DNA from: Nyssa sinensis
Lineage: Eukaryota > Streptophyta > Magnoliopsida > Cornales > Nyssaceae
Length of the DNA: 64,000 bases
Reading direction: 5' to 3'
Assembly: GCA_008638375.1 (NCBI GenBank)
Contig: CM018046.1
Coordinates: 45,605,206-45,669,205 of the forward strand
A model generated the notes under the pieces. The model did not search any database. It saw only the letters and a program-made list of their open reading frames with translations, and was not told the DNA's origin. The position numbers and the translations under genes are program-made. Positions 24,501 through 39,500 of the stretch are shown here, piece after piece (position 1 is the stretch's first letter; every line of letters begins with the position of its first letter).

Positions 24501-27500
24501 TGGTGGGCCAACTTAAGTAGGGAGGGTTGGACTCTTTCCTTTGTCTCTTCTCCATTCTCTTCTCCTCTTTTATATGCTCTTCTCTTCCTTTCTTCAAGAA
24601 TACTTACATGATATTAAAGAATTCTGATTTACAAACCTGCTGCTTCCACCCCTTTCACTTTCTCCTTTCTTCTTCCCACTCTTCTTTCTTCGCTTGTTCT
24701 CTCTTTATTTGCTTCAATTTGTTCAAGATTGAAGCAATATGGTGATTCGAAAAAGCCTTTCCAGATTAGAATTGAATCATAGACATTGCCAGAGTCAAAA
24801 GGGACTATGCTGAGCTGATGCCAACATAAGCATTGGTGCTGAGATCAGCGCTGTATGGTTTTGTCTAGCAGCTTCAAGAAGGTACTATCTGGTGCAACGA
24901 TTTGCTTGTCTGGATCTAATTGTCAGTTGTTGCTATCAGCTTGATATGAAGGTATGGCCCTCTATCAGCTCGAGATCAACGATTTTCCTTTCAAGGTATG
25001 GCCCTCTACCAGCTTGGTATTAAAATGCATTCTTGCATGGTTACCTTTAGGAGGAAGCTTATGAGTAGCAGCCTCCAAGGTATGTTGCTCGAGAGTGTTA
25101 AAGAATGTAGTAATAAAGTTACACCCTCTCTAACAGCTTAAGCTTTTCGACGAGTTGGTGGTTTAATATAGTATTAGAGTAGGCAAAGGTGTGGAGATTC
25201 CTAATTAGTGGTAGAGATTATTGTAGGAGTAATTAGAGGTAGAAATTATAGAGAAATTATAGGAAGACTTTTTTTCTTTCCTTTTTACTCTTTCCTTTTT
25301 TTGCTTCCCAGTTGTATTATAAATACCTATAGTTTGTATAGGAAGAAAGCTCTCGATTCCTCACCGTCTTTGGGGGAATCGTCGGCCATCATTCCACGCC
25401 AGATCGATCATCATCGTCAATCGTGGGAATTTGCTCCATTCGCAATCAGCGAGAATCTGCTCCATTCAGTACCAATCTTGAATCTGCTCCATTCGGTATC
25501 TTCAGATCAAGCCTCTATTCATCATCGTGTATGATTGATTGTCACCAAATCACAATTGCAGAGATGAACAGAATCGAGAGGCTGATTCGTGTCTTGCCAT
25601 CATCGGATCTCGCATTGAAGCCGTGTCAGGAGGTCGCATGGTTTGCCGCAGAGAAGAAGAGAAAGGCTGTGAACCGAAAAAGGGGTGAATCAGAGAAGCC
25701 GAGAAGCAAAGAGCAAGGCAGACGCTATCATCGAGTTGAGCTTGAGAACCTGCTGACAGTCGCAGACTTGAGGGCCTTTCAAGGGGTGATCAGAGAAGCT
25801 GAGAAGCAAAGACCGAGGCAGACGCTGTCACCTGAGTTGCGCTTGAGAATCTGCTGCCGTCGCAGACTTGCGGGCCTTCGCGTGAGAACCGAGAGGCTGA
25901 TTCGAGAAGAACGAAAGGCTGTGAACCAACCTGTTTGTTTCCCCAACTCGGTTATAGTCCAATTCCACTAAATCTCACCCAATTTCTTTTTTTAACCATC
26001 TCAGCACCCAGATTTTTGTTTTACAAAAAAAAAAAAAGAAAGAAAAAAGAAACCACATCTGTCTAGCCCATATAATTACCCAAAACCTTAGATCCAATCC
26101 ATGACCGAAGCTCCCAGCAGCAAGTCTGAAGCTCTCTCTACCATGGGTTCCAGTGGCCTTTCTCTCTCGCCTCTTCAACCCACGGTAGAGAAGCTGAATG
26201 GGAAAAACTTCCTGTGAATGGGCTCAGTCCATTCGACTCGTGCTCGATGGCAACGGCAAACTTGGCTACCTTACTGGTGCGACACCCAAGCCAGCCTCAA
26301 CCGAGATTGCTGCTTCTTTGCAGAAATGGACGTCCGAGAACTCTATGGTGATTGCTTGGTTGGTGAATTCCATGCAACCTTCCATCGAAAAGACCTATCT
26401 TTTCTTGATGACGGCGAAAGACGTTTGGGATGCTATTGGAGAGACATATTCTAATGTTGGCGATTCATCTCAGATTTTTGACATCAAGACTCGACTATGG
26501 CAGATGAAGCAAGGAGAGAAGGACATCACCGATTATTTCATGGAGATGACGGCTCTCTGGCAGGAACTCGATCTCAGCTTCGACGATGAATGGGAGTGCT
26601 CTGGCGATAGTGCTCGCTACAAGAAGAAACTCGAAACTGAGAGAATCTTAGAGTTTCTTGCTGGGCTCAACCGCGACTTGGATAATGTTCGTGGACGTAT
26701 TCTTGGTCGACGACCTCTGCCTTCCACACGTGAAGTCTTCTCAGAAGCTGAGGCGTGAAGAGCAGCGGCTGTCGAGTGATGCTGAAGGATTCTCTTCCTG
26801 CTGGGCCTGAAGTGTTTGCCTTGGTAACAAAGGGCCCCCTGGCTGGGTCTGGGCCGAAACAAAACAGAGGCAGACCTTGGATGTGAACATTGCCATAAGC
26901 CTGGTCATACTAAGGCTACCTATTGGGAGCTCCATGGGAAGCCTGCTGATTGGAAACCACGGCAGAATCATCGCACTCGTGGCTATCACGCTACTACTTG
27001 ACCCTCAGGCTGAGCCCCCTCCAGAAGTCAAACACACTTCGAGCGGTGCCTTTACCTTTGACCAGTTGGATCAACTCTACAAAATCTTTTCTAGCCTCCA
27101 ACCCTATGGTCAGTCTTCCACGCCTACTCCTTCTGGTTCATTAGCACACCGAGGTAATTTTTTAAGCGCCCTCATTACTGCCTCTCACTCAAAAACTCCT
27201 TGGATTATTGACTCTGGTGCTTCTGATCACATGACTAGCTCTTACCACCTCTTTTCTTCATACTCACCTTGTGCTGGTAATCTTAAGGTTAAAATTGCAG
27301 ATGGTTCCCTCTCCTCTGTAGCTGGCAAAGGAAGTATTCGCGTCTCTGACTCTATTACACTCGAGTCTGTTCTTCATGTTCCAAAGTTATCATGCAATTT
27401 GTTATCCATTAGCCAGTTGACAAAAAATTCCTAATTGCTCTGCTAAGTTTCTTCCCTCTCATTGTCTTTTTCAGGACCTATCATCGGGGACGACGATTGG

Positions 27501-30500
27501 CAGTGCTAAGGAGTGTGCTAGTCTCTACTACTTTGAGGACGCTGATGTGAGAAAACAGGGTCCAATTTCCATTTGTGATTCTGCATCTGTCTCTTAGGAT
27601 AGTGAACTTTTGTTATGGCATTTTCGAATGGGTCATCCCAATTTTCAATATTTGAAACGTTTATTTCAGAATAAAGGATTATCTGATTTTCAATGTGAAA
27701 TATGTGAACTTGCAAAACATCACCGTACGTCCTTTCCGCCATCCACATACAAACCATTCAAGCCGTTCACTCTGATTCACAATGACTTGTGGGGTCCTTC
27801 TCGTATTCTTAATCGTACTCGTACCAAATGGTTTGTTACCTTTATTGATGACCATACTCAAGTTTGTTGGGTTACCTATTAAAGGATAAAACTAATGTTC
27901 GTTTTGTGTTTATCAATTTTCACTCCATGATCCAAACACAATTCCAGGCACAACTTCAAATTCTGCGCACTGATAATGGCACAAAATATTTCAATTACTA
28001 CTTTGGGTGAGTATTTTCAACAGCATGGGATCATTCATCAAAGTTCTTGTGTCAGCACTCCCCAACAAAATGGGGTTGCCGAAAGAAAAAATAGACACAT
28101 TCTCGACGTTACTCGTGCTTTGATGTTCACTATGCATATGCCCAAACTATTTTGGGGTGATGCTGTTTTGACATCTACCTACCTCATCAATAGAATGCCT
28201 AGCCGTGTTCTCTCTTTTGCTACACCCCTCCAAACATTCCAGCAATTCTTCCCACACTCTCTCCTCTCTTCTAGTCTATCTCTCAGAGTGTTGGGTTGTA
28301 CCACCTTTGTTCATGTCCATTCCCACCATCGGCATAAGTTTCGACCCTCGAGCTATTAAGTGTGTTTTCATTAGGTATTCTCCTACTCAGAAAGGTTACA
28401 AGTGCTATGATCCATCCACCAAATAGGTCTTTGTTAGCCTTGATGTTACATTTTTTGAAAACACTTCTTACTTCCAAAAACCCTCTCTTTAGAGGGAGCA
28501 TTTGAGTGAAGGTCGGGTATTAGATTTTGAACTCTCCTTTTCTAAGCCTGAACTTGCCACACCATCTTGTTCTAATGTGCTATTTACAGAAGGAAACTTG
28601 AACTCAGGAGGCGATGTAGAAAAACAAGAGGACAAGGAGATACTTGTTTATTCACGAAGGCCAAAATCAAGGTACAAGGAACATCTCACACCTGAAGCAC
28701 CAAGAGAGTTGGCTCCGGTGATAGCTCCGAGTATCCAAGAGTCCCCTTCCAATTCTAATGATAAAACTGAGTCTCCTGATACTAATTTACCCATTGCTCT
28801 CAGAAAATCAACTCGGTCATGTACTCTCCACCCTATCTCGAAATTCATATCTTATAATGCTCTGTTTACAAAATTTCGTGCTTTTACCTCTAACCTTGGT
28901 AGTACAGAAATTCCGAAAAATGTTCAGGAGGCCTTGGAGGTCCCCAAATGGAGGGATGCAGTATTAGAAGAGATGCGGGCGTTGGAAAAAAATGAGACTT
29001 GGGATGTGATGGATTCACCAAGAGGAAAGAGACCAGTCGGCTGCAAATGGGTTTTTACCTTGAAATACAATGTTGATGGGACAATCGAGCATTACAAAGC
29101 CCGCCTTATTGCAAAAGGGTTTACACAAACCTATGGTGTTGACTATACAAAGACGTTTACACCTGTTGCAAAGTTGAATATAGTTCGAGTCCTCTTGTCA
29201 TTGGTAGTCAACTTGGATTGGCCTCTTCAACAACTTGACATTAAGAATGCCTTTCTGAATGGTGAGTTAGAAGAAGAAGTCTTCATGACAATACCACCGG
29301 GATTTTGTAAGAAGGGAGAAGAAAATCGGGTATGCAAACTCAAGAAGTCTCTGTACTGTCCCAAGCAGTCACCTAGAGCATGGTTCGATAGATTTGCAAA
29401 GGTGATAAAGGGTCAAGGATATCAGCAAGGGCAGTCAGACCACACTATGTTCTTCCAGCAATCTGAAGATGGAATGAAAACAATTCTAATTGTTGATGTT
29501 GATGATATAATCCTAACTGGGGATAATTTAGTGGAGATGGAGAGACGAAGAAAATCCTAACTACTGAATTTGAAGTAAAAGACCTGGGACAAATGCGATA
29601 CTTCTTGGGAATGGAAGTTCCCAGATCAAAAAAGGGTATTAGTGTCTCTCAATGAAAGTGTGTTCTTGACCTTCTAACCGACACTGGCATGCTTGGATGT
29701 AAACCAAGTGACACACCTATCGAAGCAGGAAGGAAACCAAAGGATGAGAGAAATCCAGTCGAAAAGGACAGATATCAGAGACTAGTTGGCAAGCTAATCT
29801 ACCTATGGCACACTAGACTTGACATTGCATTTGCGGTTAGTGTGGTGAACCAACACATGCATTCACCAAAGGAAACTCACCTAGAAGCTGTGTACAAGAT
29901 TCTTAGATATCTCAAAGGCTCCTCGGATAGAGGACTATTTTTCAGGAAATCAGAACGCAAGGAAGTCAAAGTCTTTACAGATGCTGATTGGGCAGGTTCA
30001 ATAGAAGACAGAAAGTCTACTACCGGGTATTGCACCTATGTATGGGGAAACTTGGTTACTTGGAGAAGCAAGAAACAAAGTGTAGTGGCCAGATGCTAAA
30101 GCCGAATTTAGAGCTTGCTGCACAAGGGATATGTGAAGGATTGTGGCTAAAGAAACTCTTGGAAGAACTACAGGTCACAGTAAAATTCCCAATCAAACTT
30201 TACTGTGACAACAAAGCAGCCATCAACATTTCTCTCAACCCAGTTCAGCATGATCGAACCAAGCATGTAGAAGTGGACAGACATTTTATTAAGGAAAAAG
30301 TTGAGAACGGAATTATCTGCTTGACCTATATTCCTACAAAAAAATAAACTGCGGATATCTTCACCAAAGGACTATTTCGACCTAGTTTTGACGAGATCAT
30401 CTACAAGTTGGATATGATTAACATTTACGATCCAACTTGAGGGGGAGTGTGGAAATTCCTAATTAGTGGGAGAGATTATTGTGGAGTAATTAGAGGTAGC

Positions 30501-33500
30501 AATTATAGGAAGACTTTTTTTCTTTCCTTTTTTGCTTTCCAGTTGTATTATAAATACCTATAGTTTGTATAAGAAAAAAAACACACACGAAAATACAGAA
30601 ATCCTTTCTGTCCTGGGTTCAAACCTCATCATTACCCTCATAATATGAATTGAAGAACGTGTAGGCTCAGACTGGCCATATGTGAGGAAGCGTGTTAGAG
30701 AATATAATAATAAAATTACACCCTCTCTAATAGCTTACGCTTTAAGATAAGTTGGTGGTTTAACAGAGAGGAATCACTTATCAAGTGCAAATCAAAGAAA
30801 ACCATCTATAATTTGAAGGGATCTCCAAAAGCAAAGTTTATTAAATTTTATGTCATGGTTGCTGTTAGAGTAGTTAGCATAGTTTAGTTCTTTTCTTCTC
30901 TTGTTCAGCTCTACAATAAAAGGTAATTTTATTTTCTCTAAGGTAAATTAGTTGACTGATTATTGCAATAATAATATTTTCCTAAGCTTTTCTCTTCTAT
31001 CTTCTCTTCTTCTTGATTGATTATTAAAATTTATTATGGTATCAGAGTCGATCAAGATCCAAAATTAGTTCACAACATTGTAGAGTCGTTTTAGAGTAAA
31101 AAGGAGACCTAATAGAGGCGCTGACATCATCATCTGTACTCCATACGAATACATTAGAAGTTACAAAGGCCAAATTCTAGGGTTTGCATTGCCTCTCTAT
31201 GGAAAGTATTGTAGTGATTTTTTCAGAATTTTTTGGGGTTGATTCATTGTGTTTTTCTATTTTCAAATGTTTCTTTTAAAAAAAAAGGCCTGAAATTTTG
31301 TGTTATGTAGATTTAGAGTTTTTTTTTATAATGTTTTTGTTGCTTTCAATCCCCTCTTAAGTGGTGTGACTAGGACTGATGAGGGTTTGTTTTGGCTGCC
31401 CATGAGCATTTGAGTTGATTTTGATGCACAAAACTCATTCAAGAGCTTCTCTGGTCAAGTCGGCAGCCTTTCTGTTCAGGTCTGGTGCATGTTTGAAATG
31501 GGTTTTGGTCTTTTGCAGCAGGTCAGGGATGGGCTTTGATCTTTTGCAGCAGATTAGGTGTTTAGAATTGGCCTCTAATGCATTGAGCGTGATTTTGTGC
31601 TCCTTGTTGGTGTTGTTTGACCACTTGCAGCAGCTCGGAATTTGCTTCTGGTTTTTATTTTGGCTTCAGACCCTGCTTCTTGTTCCAAGATGTATTTATT
31701 TAATTGCAAGCCAGTCCCCTTTTAGTATTGAATTGGTGGAATTTTGAGGTTCGGTGTTGTGTTGGTTTATCAACTGTTCAGTTTTGTTCTATTCTTTGCT
31801 TGCTTATGGTGATTGGAAATTTGGACTCCATTCAGGCAATGTTGGCTGTTCCCTCTAATCCACGGATTAGCACACAGCCTAGGCAAATAACTAGAATTAG
31901 TATTGATGAGTGTAGCTTCTGTCGTGAGAAAGGTCACTTGAATGCACAATGTACTAAATTGGTGAATAAGACAATTTGTGTTCCACATCAATGGTATTTT
32001 TGAGGAAGGGATCATCACACTGCAACAGTTGCACGACCAATGGGCCAGTTAATTTCATCAGTTCCTACCTTATCTCTGATCGCTGAGCAATTGCAGAAGC
32101 TACTTTCTACCCAGCAGCCTAATGCTCTTTCAGTCTCTCCATTAGTAGGTTCATTCTCTTTAGGGTCTTTAGGTATATCTCGGACCACTAGGGTTTTTGA
32201 CTCAAGTGCTACACATCACACGACTAGTGATTCTTCTTTGTTTACCTCTTCTTCCTCCCCCTCTCTTGCATCCGTACTTGCTACCAATGGTACTCCTATG
32301 TCCTTTGCAGGTATTGGCTCTATCATCTCTCGTTGATTGCCTTGTCTTGATGTCTATTACAATTCTCAACTCACTTTAAATTTGATCTCTCTTAGTCAGT
32401 TGTTTGATTCTGAATATTTGGCTCATTTCTGCTCTTCTGGTTGTGTTGTGTAGGATCCTCATTCTAAGAAGTTCATTGGGACAGACCGTAGAAAGGAAGG
32501 ATTGTATGTGTTAGAAGAGTTGCATGTTTCTGTTGTTGCTGCCTCTTCCGTTTATTTATCTTCTTTTCGTTTGAGTCCTAAATCATCTAGTTTTTATTTG
32601 TGGCATTCTCACCTAAGGCACATTTCTAGTTCTTGTTTAAATTTTTTAGTTTCAACTGGTTGTTTAAGGTAGTTTGGAGTGTCATGATATTTTTGATTGT
32701 AGTAAAAGAAAATTGGCTAAATTTACTGCATTGCCTTAATAAAAGTTTCTTCTAGTTCTCTTGCCCTCTTTGATCTTGTTCATTTTGATGTATAGAGACA
32801 TGCTCCTATCCCTACTAAAGGGGGGTCTAGTTATTATGATTCTTTTATTGATGATTATACTCGATATTTTTCAATATTGTTAGGTTTATCTTATGAAGTG
32901 TCGATCTAAGTTTTTTATTCTATATTTACCCAATCTCCCTCTATCATTAAATTCTTTAGATGTGATTTAGGATGGGGAATATTCTTACAATGCATTTCTA
33001 AACTTATTAAAATCTAATGGCACTATTCAACAATCCTCTTGTACAAAAACTTTTGAGCATAATGGTGTGGCCGAGTGCAAGCATAGACTACATAATTCTC
33101 TTTGTTGTCTGCTAATGTTCCCAATACCTTTTGGGGGGGAGGTTGTTCTTATAACGGTTCATCTGATTAATCGCCTTTTTTTTTAATAATTACTTATGGA
33201 GCCTTCCCTAAGTTCCCTTCTGAGAGATTGTGTGGTAGGCCTCCTTATTACTTCTCCTTACATGTGTTTGGTTGTATCATGTTGTTCTGTTTTCTAGTAC
33301 TCTTCGTACCAAACTTTATGCTCATTCAGCATTATGTTAATTTCTTGCCATAGGTGAGGGGAAAAAGGGGTATCGTTGCTATGATCCTATTGATCACAAA
33401 CTCTATTCTCTTACCATGTGGTTTTTATGGAGTATATTCCATTTCTCTATTCCCTCTAGTTCTAACACTCTTCGCAAAATCAATCTCATTTATCTCGATC

Positions 33501-36500
33501 ACTTTCTTGATGATATTCCTTTTGACTCCTATGTTAGTGATGTGACCATTTCTAATGTCCCCTTCTCTAATTCCTCTGATGTTCATCCTCCTATAATTCA
33601 TAGTTACATTCGCATGAACACAATATCTCTTCTATAGGTCTAGCTCTTCCACCTCTCTCCGCTTGACTTTCAATCAAGTTTTGAAGATATGGATCCTGCT
33701 TCTTTTTGCTATCCTAAGCGTATTCGTAAGTGTCCTGATAGGTTTGATTTTTCTAATTCTTGTTATTCTGTTGATTTTTATTCTTTCTCAACTTTCATTC
33801 ATGTTTTATTTGAACCCACCTTGTATAAGAAGTTTGTTCTTAACCCTCTTTGGCAACAGGATATAGATGAAGAGCTTTCTGCATTACATAAGACAAATAC
33901 ATGGGAATTGGTACCTTTAACCTCTGACAAACGTGAAATTAGTGGTAAGTGGGTGTACAAAATTAAGACTAGGATCTGTCAAGTGGTACAAGGCTATAGT
34001 GGTGGCAAGGGCGTTCAAGCAAGAGTATGGTATTGACTACGAGGAGACCTTTGCTCCTGTTGCCAAAATGACTAAAGTTCGCACTGTAATAACAATGCTA
34101 GCTATTTGTGACTTGGGTTTTCGTGCTAGTGCTCATGATTCAGTCCTATTTCTTCGGTTTTCTTCTGACGGATGTATTGTTTTTTTACTCTATGTTGATG
34201 ATATGATCATCACTAGTGATGATACAAATGGGATATCATTATTGAAATCTCAGTTGACGAACTAGTTTGAAATGAAAGATCTTGTTAAATTTCTTGGGTA
34301 TTGAACTAGCATCGTCTCTTAAAGGCTATCTTCTCTTAGTCAAAGCATGCATCCGATGTAATTCAAAGATCTCGTGTAACATATACTCGGATAGTTGAGA
34401 CACCCTTAGAACTCAATGTTCGTTACTCTTCTACCGATGGAGTTTCACTGTCTGATCCTACCTTAATATCGTGTTATTGTTGGCAACTTAGTTTATCTCA
34501 CAGTTACATAGCTTGATATTGTTTATGTTGTTCATGTTGTTAGTCAATTTATTTCCTCCCCAACCATTGTTTGTCGGGTTGCTATTCTTCGTATTCTCCA
34601 TTTTCTTCGAGGTACCTTGCATTAGAGTTTATTGTTTCCTTCATCTTCTTCATTAGAGTTTCAATCCTATTAAATGTTATGTGATAAATAGGCTGCTATG
34701 GATAATGCAACTAATCTACAATTTCTTCAGAGGACAAAGGATACTGAGGTAGATTGTCACTTCGTGAGAGATTAGGTAATGGAAAACTTATTATACCTCT
34801 TACATTTAGGTTTGTGGATCAATTAGAAGTGCTACTAAAACTTTGAGTGGAGGAGCTTTATCCAATATTCAGTTGTTAAAGAGTGAAAAGAGGGTATTCA
34901 TGTATGGACTTTAAACAAAATTATTTTGATTCAATAATCTCTTTCTTACCTTGTCTAAGCTGAGCCCCTTTTCTCCTTGGTCAACAAAGACAAAATCTAG
35001 GACCGGTGCCAACATTTCATCATAGAAGAAAGGATTCTACTTTTTATCATTACATACGAGGAAAGGAGCCCTCGTATACACAAGCTTCATTCTTCTCTCT
35101 TGTATTCTATCTCACTTATCTTTCTCTCTAGAATTGTCTCACATCAATTTTGGTACCAAAGCAGGTTTGGCGACATGTCCAAAGGTTTGGCTAACAATTT
35201 TATGGATCAGAAATCCACTATTGACTTTTGCGTTTTTTAGGAGACTTATTGGAAAAATCAAAAAGCAAATCATTGTTACTCATTCTTCTGCTGAGGCTAA
35301 GTATCTTGCCATGGCTACCACTATGGCTGAAATTTGCTTGCAGATTTAGACCTCTCTTTGCCTACTCTTACTTCCATGTATTGTGGTAACAAGAGTGCTG
35401 TTCAAATAGCACACAACCTCATCTTCTACAAGCATACCAAACACATTGAGATTAATTTTCATTTTTGTGCGCCATCATCTTCGGCTTGGTACTATTTCTC
35501 TTCCCTTCCTTCTATATTATAGTTAACTAATTTGTCTACAAAGTGTCACATGATTCAGCGCCAAAGAACTACCTAATGGGTTGCCCCAAATGAGAGATGC
35601 AAAACCACAAGAATTGGTGCCAACTATCCTACCAAATCTACCACACTATCAGATGAGTCCAAAGGAGTATGAAGAACTTTGTAAGAAAATTTTGAAAGAA
35701 AGGCTTTGACTGATCAGTTAATTAAGGTGCTGAATACAAGGTAATGGCTTATGTAGCATGTGAGATGATGTGGGTGAGATATTAGAGGAGATGAGAGTGT
35801 TTTACAAGAAGCCTACAAAAATGTGCTATGATAATCAGTTAATTAAGTAACCAATAATCCAGTGTTTCATATGAGGACCAAGCACATTAAGGTTGATAGT
35901 CATTTTGTCAATGATATGGTAAACAAATTACAACTTATACCAAGTAACATGGTTTATTGGGCAGTATCTTTACTAAAGCTGTGAGCAAGAATCAATTTTC
36001 AAATGTGTAACAAGTTGGACATGATTGATATCTATGCTCCAGATTGATAAGGAATGTTAAGAGAGTTATGCGTATTTGATATAAGTAGAGAGGTACTTTA
36101 GTACTTACATTTAGCTTTTAATAATAATACATATTAAAGGAGTCAGTCGTACTGTTAAGTTGATTCATGTGTTTCCCTCATTCTCTCTCTTCTCTTTCTT
36201 GTGTCTATAACAGATGACTCACTTCATTCCATATTCTAGAACTTCTGATACCATCCATAATATGATGATACTAAACTTCTGTTTAAAGAAATTCGTAAGA
36301 CTTCATGGGCTGCACAACACCTAACGTTTCGGACTATAAGTGCAATTTTGAGTTATTTTTTTGGCATATATTATGGATTTTGTTGACAAAGCTAAAAAAA
36401 TTTCTTCACAAACCAATGGTCAAACAAAGGTTATTAACAGAAGTCTAATGATCTCCTTGGCTGCCTTGTTTATTATTTTTACTAACAGGTTCTTCCTATG

Positions 36501-39500
36501 GTTGAGTTTCTTATAATAGCTCCAAGCATCGGACTACATGTTGCAACGGTTTGAGATTATGATCAATTTACTTCTTAGGAAATCAATAGATTGGGTTTAT
36601 TTTACCCTTTGAAGGAGATAGTAATGTTGAGAGCTTGATATAAATTTTTGGTCCCATTTTCTAAAAGCTTTGATATGATCATTACTAGTGATAACACTGT
36701 TGGAATTTCGTTGTTAAAATTGCAATTGCAGCATCATTTTGAAATGAATGATCTAAAGCTTCTTCTCCTAAAGGTTATTTTCTTTCTCGGTCCAAGTATA
36801 TGATATTATTCAGAAAGCTCGCCTATCAAAAACTTCGGACTGTTGATTGTCCTTTGAAGCTTAATGTTCGATACACTCTCTCAAATGGAGTTCCATTGCT
36901 GATCCAACTATGTATAGAGCTATTGTTGGAAGTCTGGTCTATCTCAATATTACCAATCATAATATTGCTTATGTTGTGCGTGTCGTTAGTCATTTGGTTT
37001 TCCTCCCTACAATTCACTGGGCTGCTATTTTTCACATCTTACGCTACCTTTGTGGTACCTACATCAAAGTTTACTCATATCTTTATCTTTTTCATTGAAG
37101 CTTTGTGCCTATTCTAATGCTGACTAGGTTGGTGATTTCTATGGATCGCAAATCCACTAGTGGATTTTGAGTTTTTCAGGGTGACTCTTCTTTCATGGAA
37201 AAGCAAAAAGTGGACTATTATTGCTCACTCTTCTACTGAAGCTGAGCATCATGCCATTACACCATTTCAAGCCATAAAACTCCATATTTCACTACCTTTT
37301 AGTCACAGGAAACTAAGAACGATCAGCCATAAAGGCCCCCTTTAGTGCTGTACAGCATAGTATATCAGCCAAATCAAAGTTTGGAAACCTAAAAATAACT
37401 GTTTAAAGAACATTAAGTAAGAGCTGATAATTGTGTTTTTTGATAGATCCATTCACAATTATCTTAATACTTCTTTTTCTGCAGTAATTTCAGTTTTTTT
37501 TTTTTTTATATACCACAACAATTTATGGAAATAATCATATACATTTTCAGCCTTTAAAAGCAACATATCTATTCAAGAGATCTAGGCTTTATAGAGAAAA
37601 CAATAACCATCTAATAATTTTACTACTAACACCAACTCCCCAAAAAAGAAATCCAATATACATGCACACGGCACACCCATCAAACTGGAACATTGATAGG
37701 AATATTGTGATGTTTTAATTGTATTAAATGTAAAACTAAATAGGAGTTTTCCTACTGGGATTGAGGGGAGTGGCGGGGGAAGAGGGCCTTACCTTAAAGG
37801 GTTTGCCAAAATTCGCTGGCCAATAGTTACAAAACTAGTCTCCTGATTGGACATGAACCAAGCGAGTGATGAAACACTGTAAATCAAAAGAGGGACCAGA
37901 TAAGAATATATATTAACCTTGCCATTATCATGCACATTGTTTCTCTGGTTGCTGTTTTGTTTGACCCTGGCTATAGCAGTCATCAAGATTTAATGTACAG
38001 ATACATGGTAAGCCTGACCTTCCAGTAAAAATATGCTCCCTTAGTCCCAATATTGTTGGTCTTCGGTGCCCACAATGTTCTTTTAGAAATTCCCCCAATA
38101 CATTTCTCATTTTGAAAGCTTCCTCAAAGTAGTTATCCTGAATAAGAACAATCAGTCACTTGACAATGTATCTTCAATACAAAGGGGACAAATTGAGTTA
38201 CCTGATTCATGTCTATGGTCTGCAGGGCTTCTCCACGAGTGAAAATAATCGCATGATTTTGATTTTCAGGCTTTCCTTCACCAATTTCTGTTGGAGGACC
38301 TGGAAGCTTGATACGATATATTTCCTTGCAAGATGTAAGGATATTTATAAGCTATTGCCCATATTGTAATAACTGACAGAAAACAAGTCTCCACTGGATC
38401 AATTGTCATGAACATTATAGCTAAATATTCTCTCCAAGAAAATTTCATTAAAAAGATGATTTTATTTCGTATATCACTTGTTAGAGTTTGTACCTCATCT
38501 AACTTATCCCCACCCTTGACCAGAACGGAGTAATAAACCTTCTCAGGTTTTCCATTAATTGACTCGTCTTTCACATCTATATAAGCAACACGTAAAGATG
38601 GATACCTGAAAATTTTATCATAGTATTAGAATGCAGTCAACAGGTCAGATCACTATTAACAACTAACAGTTCATTCAAAACAAGTGTAGCTTACGTTAAC
38701 ATGAGAGTTAGAATGTTATTATAATGAGGATCATTGGCTATTTTCTGAGAACCATAGATCTGACAAGAAACTACATAGGTGAACTTCAAATCTGCCAAAG
38801 CTTTTGCACGTTCCATGAGAGCTTTATGTTCCCTATCATTCATAGCAATGGTCCGGTAGCCACTAAAAATATCTGCAAAGAAACCATGAATGGTTCTCAT
38901 TAATTGGCTTCCATTTCAAAGTCTCACAACAATTATAAAAATAAATTGGAAACATAGGCAAAGACATTGACTTGGAAAATGCCAACACTATCTGTGATAG
39001 AAATCTAACCATCATCTTTAGCATAATCCAGAAAGCATTGCAGTTCAAGAGCCTCCCTGTAGTACATCATCCCTCTCACTGGTAGAAACATGTAAACATA
39101 TTGGCAAAGCTTAAGTGAAAACCCATACAAATTGTTAGAGTGAGATAGGCTGCATCAGTTTCTTATTATTCAAACCTGTTCTAGAAAGTGTCTGCCCTCT
39201 GTAAGAAGCCCAATGACGAATATGTTCTGACTTGTCTTTGTTGTCTTTCAAACGATCCTCGAAATTCTTCCATTCCTCTAGTTTGCAGTCACAATAGACA
39301 ATCTAAGAGCTTATTACTCTTTCAAATAAAGATAACCACGGTGCAGTAATGTGTTTGAAACTTACCGGGATATATTTTCTGAAGGTAAAACAAAGTTGTT
39401 ATTCCATCCTCATTTTCCTTGTTGAGCTCCTCTTCAGAATAAAGAACATCTTCTTTGTAATATGGAGTCAATACACTATATCATGAACCAGAAGTGAGAT

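Larger units (their letters stand above)
25190..30590 (+). mobile_element. Nearly full-length Ty1/copia retrotransposon
   Basis: Two matching short LTRs start TGTGGAGATTCC (25190) and TGTGGAAATTCC (30448), with a GAGGGGGAG polypurine tract before the second. Between them are gag (26101-26760), a zinc knuckle in broken frames (about 26880), protease, integrase, RT and RNase H in copia order. The element stands against the host gene's direction. No target duplication could be confirmed, because the outer LTR ends are unclear. Confidence 0.85.
22436..37792 (-). other. 15.4-kb CALS7 intron filled with transposons
   Basis: The intron lies between exons 34 and 35 of the window set. Donor GTAAGG at 37792 and acceptor CACAG at 22436 give a phase-2 junction that makes an Arg codon. 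It contains copia elements at 25190-30590, 30863-35100, 35134-36060 and 36650-37350, all in plus orientation, and several short LTR-tail relics. Confidence 0.85.

Noticed and set aside
25423..25971. 182-codon open frame as an independent gene
   Set aside because: It lies in a copia leader and is built of internal repeats; kept only as a finding.
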